Positions 45,788 to 53,000 of a stretch of DNA of 64,000 nucleotides are shown piece after piece. The DNA lies in IMG/VR virus record IMGVR_UViG_3300042474_001151, positions 48,431 to 112,430 of that record; one strand, 5' to 3'. This DNA comes from a virus. The translations under genes were made by a program, and so were the position numbers. Below the pieces are notes generated by a model, which was not told the DNA's origin, did not search any database, and worked only from the letters and a program-made list of their open reading frames with translations. Numbering within the stretch: position 1 is the first letter of the stretch; every line of letters starts with the position of its first letter.

Positions 45788-46483
45788 ATGTCTTTATTAA
45801 TAAATAATGAATTGATTTGGGTATCAGTTCCAAGATGTGCTAGTCACTCAATTGAAACATCTTTTTACAATTCAAAATTAAAAATAGAACATTACGCCAC
45901 TATTTTTAAGGATTTAGTTCCGACTGATGTTGAATTTAAACATCAACATTACAATTTATATGATTTAAATACTAGATGGTTAAATAAAAAAACAATTAGA
46001 ATCAAACGAGATTGGATGGAACGATGGGTATCTGCGTTAGAACATCTTTGGTTTACTATTGAAAAAAACAATGGAACACCAATTATACCATATAAGGAAA
46101 TTGATAACAATTTTATTTATCGAACGTTCACAAAAAAATTTGGGAATGAATTATACTCTGAAGGGGGGCAATATAAAATATTTTATTACTTAATAAAGGA
46201 TTTTGTTCTAACAGAAAGTTTCAAATTAGGAACGAGAACCGGATTATTATGGTCTCAAAATTATTGGTTAAGTGGTGAAAAAAAGTGTGACTTCGAATTT
46301 GATATATATGAATTAGATAAGTTCGCGGATTTTATTGAAAAAAAGTACGGTGAAAAATTAATTATTGAACATCAAAACAAATCAAAAAAGAAGACAAATA
46401 AAATTGTTATAAACGATGATTTAAAGAATCACATATGGGAAGTTTTTGAATCTCCATTTTATAAATCTTCAAAAATTTTTTAA
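45788..46483 (+). CDS. Sulfotransferase-like protein
   Basis: 231 residues. WVSVPRCASHSIETSF at 11-26 matches the 5'-phosphosulfate (PSB) loop, and RIKRDWMERWVSALEHL the 3'-phosphate block (R-x-x-x-x-R-x-x-S) of PAPS-dependent sulfotransferases. The rest is diverged. It would use the donor made by the APS-kinase-like protein at 41091. The acceptor could be a glycan or Tyr; unknown. Followed by a gap with a strong promoter. Confidence 0.65.
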   Translation: MSLLINNELIWVSVPRCASHSIETSFYNSKLKIEHYATIFKDLVPTDVEFKHQHYNLYDLNTRWLNKKTIRIKRDWMERWVSALEHLWFTIEKNNGTPIIPYKEIDNNFIYRTFTKKFGNELYSEGGQYKIFYYLIKDFVLTESFKLGTRTGLLWSQNYWLSGEKKCDFEFDIYELDKFADFIEKKYGEKLIIEHQNKSKKKTNKIVINDDLKNHIWEVFESPFYKSSKIF

Positions 46484-46495
46484 TTTTTAATAAAT

Positions 46496-46524
46496 TTGAC
46501 AATGTGGACTTTTTTTCGTATATT
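46496..46524 (+). promoter_or_regulatory. Promoter TTGACA-17-TATATT, leaderless layout
   Basis: TTGACA 46496-46501 and TATATT 46519-46524, spacer 17 bp. ATG at 46533, 8 nt after the -10, so the leader would be at most a base or two. Confidence 0.7.
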
Positions 46525-46532
46525 CATATCAT

Positions 46533-46904
46533 ATGATCATTAAAAATAAAATTCAATTAGAGGTAAAATATATAGACGAAACAATGGGTTTCGGTGTTTT
46601 CGCTTCACAGGATATTGACGAAGGTACTATCATTGAAACTTGTTATAGTATTAAAACATACAATCAAACGTTTAACCCGTGTTTTGACTATCTTTTCAGT
46701 TTAAGTAACACAGAATCTTTACTACCTTTGGGTTATGGTTCAATATATAACCACAGTTACACACCAAATATACATTGGAGAGTCGTAAACTACGAAAAGC
46801 CCATCATTGAATTTTTCTCATTAAAAAAAATAAAATCGGGCGATGAGTTGTGTCACAACTATGGTGCTCATTATTGGAAAGTTAGAGAAAAAAAATTACT
46901 ATAA
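46533..46904 (+). CDS. SET-domain protein (putative lysine methyltransferase)
   Basis: 123 residues, essentially a bare SET domain. GFGVFASQDIDEGTII (19-34), YNHSYTPNIHW (N73-H-S to N79, the N-H-S-x-x-P-N block) and GDELCHNYG (103-111, the G-x-E-L-x-x-x-Y-G block) are its motifs; the SAM and lysine channels depend on the N-H-S and Tyr residues, which are present. SET proteins methylate lysines, mostly in eukaryotes, with bacterial and viral examples. Gene start fits the promoter. Substrate could be a virion or host protein. Confidence 0.75.
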   Translation: MIIKNKIQLEVKYIDETMGFGVFASQDIDEGTIIETCYSIKTYNQTFNPCFDYLFSLSNTESLLPLGYGSIYNHSYTPNIHWRVVNYEKPIIEFFSLKKIKSGDELCHNYGAHYWKVREKKLL

Positions 46905-46905
46905 T

Positions 46906-47580
46906 ATGGGAACCCTTTGGACATTTGGAGATTCGTTTACGGCGGGTGATGGATGTGTGGAAAATATACCTATTAGAGATGGTGATTTTAAATATTATAA
47001 CGAATATAAACAATTAGATAGTGATATATGGCCAAACATATTAGGTGAAACTATTAGATATAATGTAAAAAATATGGGAAAAAGTGGGGCAAGTAATGAT
47101 TATATTTTAGATTCTATTATTGATAATTTTAATATGATAACGATGGATGATGTGGTTATAATTGAAAAAACATTTTACCAAAGATTCGATGTCCCTAAAT
47201 TAAATAGTGATGAATTTCAAACAATATATGGTGAAGCTCTTTATATAATGGATACTGATTTAAAAAAAAATAAATATAATAAAGATAAATTAGAGATTGA
47301 AACAATATTAAATTATGGTGTTTTATTTTGTCAAAACTCGCTGTTTCAGGAAAGACAGAACAAACGATTTCGATTTATTGAAACATTATTAAAATTAAAC
47401 GTAAAAAAAATTTTAATTTGGGATATTGATAGTGATTTAAGAAAATCAATTGAAACAATTTCACGACACACAAAAGGTAAAATAAAGGATTATCATTTTA
47501 GTTTTAATGGTCATAAAGAATTTAGTGAACTTTTATATAAAAAACTATACACTAAAGATATTAAACTCACATTAATTTAA
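46906..47580 (+). CDS. SGNH/GDSL-like hydrolase or acyltransferase
   Basis: 224 residues from ATG 46906; an upstream in-frame start at 46843 would lie inside the SET gene and is rejected. LWTFGDSFTAGDGC (block I, S10), MGKSGASNDYIL (block with N) and FSFNGHKEFSELL (C-terminal His, with N in place of D). Block order fits SGNH; the weak final motif makes activity uncertain. 1 nt after the SET stop and adjacent to a radical SAM gene. Confidence 0.65.
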   Translation: MGTLWTFGDSFTAGDGCVENIPIRDGDFKYYNEYKQLDSDIWPNILGETIRYNVKNMGKSGASNDYILDSIIDNFNMITMDDVVIIEKTFYQRFDVPKLNSDEFQTIYGEALYIMDTDLKKNKYNKDKLEIETILNYGVLFCQNSLFQERQNKRFRFIETLLKLNVKKILIWDIDSDLRKSIETISRHTKGKIKDYHFSFNGHKEFSELLYKKLYTKDIKLTLI

Positions 47581-48630
47581 ATGAAAAACAAAATAGATTT
47601 AAAAGATTATGTATGTGGTGTGCCATTCGACTCATTGGAAATACATAATAACCAATATTTTGTATGTTGCCCGTCATGGTTAAGTGTTTCGTTTAAAAGA
47701 GATGATTATGAATTGAATGAAATATGGAATAGTGAACCCGTTCAAAATATTAGAGAAAGTATATTAGATGGTTCATTTAAGTATTGTAATAAAGAACTTT
47801 GCCCATTTTTAAGTAAATTGGTAAATTATGGGGTAGCAACGGGCCCAATTAGTTTGAAATCAAATTCACATATTAATAGTTCTATTATGGAAAATGATAC
47901 TCCTAATATATTAATGATGAATTTTGATAGAACTTGTAATTATAAATGTCCATCATGTAGAGTAGATTTAATCGTTGAAAATGGTCAAGGAATAAAGAGG
48001 GTTGAAAAAACAATTGAAGATATTGATAATTATTATTCTGCAAATGTGAAATCATTATACATAACAGGTTCAGGAGACCCATTTGTATCGGTGGCATTTA
48101 GAAATTATTTAAGAAACTTCAACCCTAAAAAATACCCTAAATTAAAATCGATACATTTACACACCAATGCTTCAATGTGGAATAAAGAAATGTGGGATAG
48201 TATGCCAAACATACACAAATATGTGCGCACTTGTGAAATTAGCATAGATGCTGGAACTAAAGACACTTACGAAAATAAAACAAGATTAGGTGGGGATTGG
48301 GAAAACTTGTTAAATAATCTTAAATTCATAAGTACCTTACCAATAAATGTGAAAACGTCTTTTGTTGTGCAAGATTCCAACTATATGGAAATGGAAACAT
48401 TTTATAATTTAATGTATTCTATATTTGGTAAAAAGGTAAATGTATTTTTTGGTAAGATAACCAATTGGGGAACATTTTCCGATGGAGAATTTAAATTAAA
48501 ACAAGTGTGGGATACAGAACATCCCGAACATCACTTATTCAAAAAAGAGTTTAATAAAATATGGAAAAATCAAAACCTTTTTCATAATCTATATGAGTTT
48601 ATAGATAACACTAAGAAAACTTTAATATAA
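47581..48630 (+). CDS. Radical SAM protein with GSGDP in place of GGEP
   Basis: 349 residues. N-terminal Cys set (C12, C29 and C30, C69, C74) as in the twitch-type enzymes, then CNYKCPSC at 119-126, the cluster motif. The GGEP position reads ITGSGDPFVS, a rare change that should still hold SAM. C-terminal half has LHTNASMWN and EISIDAGTKDTYE, typical strands of the fold. Probably the same general chemistry as the other twitch proteins but a different substrate. Confidence 0.8.
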   Translation: MKNKIDLKDYVCGVPFDSLEIHNNQYFVCCPSWLSVSFKRDDYELNEIWNSEPVQNIRESILDGSFKYCNKELCPFLSKLVNYGVATGPISLKSNSHINSSIMENDTPNILMMNFDRTCNYKCPSCRVDLIVENGQGIKRVEKTIEDIDNYYSANVKSLYITGSGDPFVSVAFRNYLRNFNPKKYPKLKSIHLHTNASMWNKEMWDSMPNIHKYVRTCEISIDAGTKDTYENKTRLGGDWENLLNNLKFISTLPINVKTSFVVQDSNYMEMETFYNLMYSIFGKKVNVFFGKITNWGTFSDGEFKLKQVWDTEHPEHHLFKKEFNKIWKNQNLFHNLYEFIDNTKKTLI

Positions 48631-48634
48631 TTTA

Positions 48635-49201
48635 ATGGTTATAACAATACTCGCTGAACCAAGAACGGGTTCAACAAATTTGGCAGACTGGTTTAAATCA
48701 AATAATGATTTTACCGTTTTACAAGAACCATTAAATAAATATGGAAAATCATATAAAAAAAATAATCCTATTAATACTTGGATATACAATACACCACATT
48801 TATTAATTAAGGAAATATATGACCCAAATAAAGATTTAAGTGAACTAATAGAATTTTCAGATAAAATAATTATTCTTTATAGAGAAAATAAAAAGGAACA
48901 ATTAGAATCTTGGTTAGTTGCGAAGGTGACCAATAATTGGGGAGGTAAATGGGTAAATAGTAAAATTAATATACCCGACAAAGAATTAAAAATTGAGTTT
49001 TTTAATGAAATGGTAAATGGTTTCGAAAAAGAATATAGGTCATGTGATAATATGTTTAAAATATCATATGAAGAGCTTTATTACAATAATGGTTTTGAAA
49101 AAATTGTGAATTATCTTAATATTGATACAGTTAATAATATTGATTTCCCATATGGTCAAAAATATAGGTTGGAAAACATAGAAACAAATAAATTAATATG
49201 A
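48635..49201 (+). CDS. Sulfotransferase-like protein
   Basis: 188 residues. ILAEPRTGSTNLADWF at 5-20 is the PSB loop of sulfotransferases, and IILYRENKKEQLESWL (about 74-89) corresponds to the 3'-phosphate block (l-x-R-x-x-x-x-q-x-x-S). ISYEELYYN near the end matches the late block Y-E-d-L. It is a second, different sulfotransferase type in the window, again without a membrane span. ATGA overlap with the SGNH gene that follows. Confidence 0.7.
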   Translation: MVITILAEPRTGSTNLADWFKSNNDFTVLQEPLNKYGKSYKKNNPINTWIYNTPHLLIKEIYDPNKDLSELIEFSDKIIILYRENKKEQLESWLVAKVTNNWGGKWVNSKINIPDKELKIEFFNEMVNGFEKEYRSCDNMFKISYEELYYNNGFEKIVNYLNIDTVNNIDFPYGQKYRLENIETNKLI

Positions 49202-50007
49202 ATCCATTAAAATATTGGGTCCCCGACACATTCGAAATTTCATCTTACAAATACCCATTAAAAGAAAGAATAAATAAAACTTATACGACCTCCGGTGGGG
49301 ATGATACTGGTAAATGTATTTACACGTACAATGAATTAGGTTTTAGGGGAGACAGTGTGAAAAAAAAAGGATTTAAGATAATGTCAATAGGGTGTTCATT
49401 TACGGAAGGGGTTGGTGTGGACGATACCGAAACTTGGCCGTACCAATTTACTAATTTAATACCAGATGGTGTTAATATGAATTTTGGAACTGGTGGAAGG
49501 AGTAACGATTTTATAACGAGATGTTTATTAACGTATTATGATTTAATAAAACCAGATTTGGTATTAATAATGTATACAAATCCACAAAGAAAAGAAATAT
49601 ACACAAAAGATGGTGGAGTAGAACCATTTATGCCCACTGCCAGTTGGGGTTGGATGGAATTGACCAAAGAAGGACGTGAAGTACAAAATAATTTGGTATC
49701 ACTACAAAACGAAAACGAAGATTTCATAAATTGGTATAAAAATCATTTGCTTATAAAATATTTTTTAGAAACAAAGAAATGTAATTGGGTATGGAATGGT
49801 CATTTTGGTATACCAAACGATTATAATGAATTTAATAGATTTGATGGTGATTACGAAAAACCATTTTTGGATTATGGAGTTGATAAGGTACATCCAGGAC
49901 CAAAACATAATAACGAATATGTTAGACGTTTATTTAATCACATATATATAAATTTTAGAGAGTACTTACCAGAAGACCTAACCCAACCCAAAAAGAGGTT
50001 AATTTAA
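49198..50007 (+). CDS. SGNH/GDSL-like hydrolase or acyltransferase
   Basis: 269 residues. ELGFRGD precedes IMSIGCSFTEGVG (block I, S67), GTGGRSNDFI (block with N), PDLVLIMYTNPQR (block III-like), and VDKVHPGPKHN with the D-x-x-H pair. FrG ahead of block I is frequent in phage and polysaccharide-modifying SGNH proteins. Likely removes or adds acyl groups on a glycan; exact role unknown. Last gene before the second virion cluster. Confidence 0.75.
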   Translation: MNPLKYWVPDTFEISSYKYPLKERINKTYTTSGGDDTGKCIYTYNELGFRGDSVKKKGFKIMSIGCSFTEGVGVDDTETWPYQFTNLIPDGVNMNFGTGGRSNDFITRCLLTYYDLIKPDLVLIMYTNPQRKEIYTKDGGVEPFMPTASWGWMELTKEGREVQNNLVSLQNENEDFINWYKNHLLIKYFLETKKCNWVWNGHFGIPNDYNEFNRFDGDYEKPFLDYGVDKVHPGPKHNNEYVRRLFNHIYINFREYLPEDLTQPKKRLI

Positions 50008-50032
50008 TTCAGTCACAATACGAACTCTCAAG

Positions 50033-50039
50033 TATTTAT
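50033..50039 (+). promoter_or_regulatory. AAGTATTTAT motif before fibre gene
   Basis: AAGTATTTAT (the TATTTAT part at 50033-50039) 22 nt before the ATG of the 5.4-kb fibre gene. The preceding bases AAG are shared with the motif at 10533, which precedes a fibre gene with a related N-terminus. Promoter role inferred. Confidence 0.35.
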
Positions 50040-50061
50040 CTAAGTATAATACCATATTTAG

Positions 50062-53000
50062 ATGAAAATATTTGACGCACACATATCGGGGAGTTTATCA
50101 GTATCCTCCTCAGCCGAAATTTCGAATGATCTACTCGTTTCGGGTAACTTAAACGTGCTCGGCACCATTAATGGTAGTATTTCAGGAAGCACAACCAACG
50201 CTGACACCGCTTCTTTCGCTCCAAAATATAGTTTAACCTCTAGTTTCAACACATTTACCTCCTCTTACAACACAGGTTCATTTACCGGATCATTCAAGGG
50301 AGATGGTTCTAATTTATATAACATACCCGCAAGCGGAGTAACAGGATTAGAGTTAAATAAAATAGTAAACGGTTCTGCAAGTGCCTCAGTTTTAAGTGAT
50401 GGTACTTTTAGAGTAAATGGAGATGCCTATATTGATGGTACATTAACCGCAAAAGAAATACATACGAGTATTGTTACGTCTTCAGTACTTTACGAAAGTG
50501 GTAGTACTAAATTTGGAGACACGGTTGATGATACTCATTCATTTACTGGTTCTGTTAACATTACAGGTTCAATATCGTTAAATGGACAAGCAATTGGTAC
50601 AGGTAAGTTAGATGAAACAACGTTTCAATCATATACATCATCAATATCAAGTTCAATAGGGTCATTAGAAACTGCGAGTGGTAGTATTAGAACTACATTA
50701 AATTCATATACAAGTTCAAACGATTCAACAAACACAACTCAGAATAGTAGGTTAACATCAATTGAGGGGGTAACGGGTTCGATAGGATTACTTAACACTT
50801 ATACAGGTAGTAATAATATTAGATTGGGTAATATTGAAACCTCAACTGGAAGTTTGAACACATTTACTTCGAGTGCGAGTGGAAGATTAACATCACTTGA
50901 ATCTGCAAGTTCTAGTATTCAAGGTGATTTTAATAGTTTTACCTCTTCGTACAATACTGTAAGTGGTTCCATTAATAATAGATTAGGTAGTTTAGAATCC
51001 TTTAGTGGTTCATATACAGGTTCATTCTCAGGGTCTTTTAAAGGTGACGGTACAAACTTATTTAACATCCCCGCAAGTGGGGTTACAGGTCTTAATTTAA
51101 CACGGATTGCCGATGGAGCAGCCACAGCATCTATTTCAAATACAAACGGACTAAGGGTTAACTCAAATACCGAAATTACGGGGACATTAAAACTTAATAA
51201 AGTAAACTTAGGTAGTAACAACATTGTTGATATTACTCTAACAGATGGGGGAGGGAAATATTTCATCAACGGACTGAAAGCCCCGAGGTTATCCTTCATT
51301 AAGGGATTCAAATATAGATTTTATTATAATAACATTGCTACTCACCCATTACTTTTCTCGTTAACTAGCGACGGGGAACATAATGGAGGAACAATATATA
51401 CTACTGGAGTAACAACCAATTCTGACCCTTTTTATATTGAGGTTGATGTTACCGATGCAACAGCTGCAACATTCTATTATTGGTGTGACCATCATGTTGG
51501 GATGGGTAATTCTATAACAGTATATTCGGATTTTCTACATGGTCAATCTAGTATTGGTCTCATTAACGTAGATACAACTGCACTTGCCACAACCGGGTCA
51601 AATAACTTTACAAATATTCAAAGAACAAGTGGGTCCTTAGTGGTGACCGGTTCCGTTGATATCACAGGTTCAATTACATTGAATGGTCAAGCAATTGGAA
51701 CAGGAAAATTGGATGAAACAACATTTCAATCATATACAAGTTCAAACGATAGTAGAGTTTCATCTTTAGAAAGTTCAACAGGATCTTTAAATACGTTTAC
51801 AAGTTCAATTGACACCACTATTAAAAATAAACTCAACACAGAAACAGTTATATCTGGAAGTGTTCAAGTTTTAATAACCGGAACCACAGGATATTCGACA
51901 TTCAGTTCAAGTATATCTACAAGTATAGGCTCATTATCTGGTTCAGTTGCCACCACAACAAGTGGATTATCATCTAGCATTGGTTCATTAAGTTATAGTG
52001 TTGATTCTTTATCCTCATCAATTGCAACAACAACTAGTGGATTGAGTTCTAGTATTGCAACAACAACATCCGGTTTAAGTTCAAGTATTGGTTCTTTGAG
52101 TTATAGTGTTGCAACAACAACATCTGGATTAAGTTCTAGCATCGGAAGTTTATCTTCATCTGTGGCAACAACAACATTAGGACTAAGTTCTAGTATCGGG
52201 AGTTTATCCTCATCAATTGCAACAACAACATTAGGATTAAGTTCTAGTATCGGAAGTTTATCTTCATCGGTTGCAACAACAACCCTTAATTTAAAAAATC
52301 GAGTTGATTCTATTGAAACAAGCACTGGTTCGTTAAATTCATTTACTAGTTCAATTAATACAACAATAAAAGACAAGATGAATTCTGAAAGTGTTCTATC
52401 TGGTTCTATACAAGTTAATCTAACAGGAACAACTGGTTATGGTACATTTAGTTCTTCAATTGCAACAACAACCAATGATTTAAGTACTAGTATTGCAACT
52501 ACAACATCTGGATTAAGTTCATCCATCGGAAGTTTATCTTCTAGTGTTGCAACTACAACATCAGGATTAAGTTCATCCATAGGAAGTTTAAGTTCTAGTA
52601 TTGCAACAACCACATTAGGGACAAAAAATCGGGTTGATTCAATTGAAGCAAAAACTGGAAGTTATGCAACAACAGGTAGTAATAATTTTCAAGGAACACA
52701 AACAATAACAGGTTCACTCTACATTAGTCAAAATTTAATTGTACAGGGTTCATCATCTTTAGAAAATATTACTGCATCTGCAGTGTCAATTGGAACCAAT
52801 ACAATTGTATTAAACACAGATAGCCCAGCATTTAGATATGCGGGTATTTCCGTTTTTGATTCTGGTTCAACAAACATTACCGCTTCATTATTTTATGATT
52901 CATTAACAAATCAATGGAAATTTAAACATGTGGATACGGGTACCAATGATGCAAGCATCATGTTATTTGGTCCTTTAGGTAATGATATTGACAACGCACC

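Noticed and set aside
46843-46905. Upstream start for the SGNH gene after the SET gene
   Set aside because: It would overlap the SET C-terminus, and the conserved FGDSF block begins a few residues after ATG 46906.
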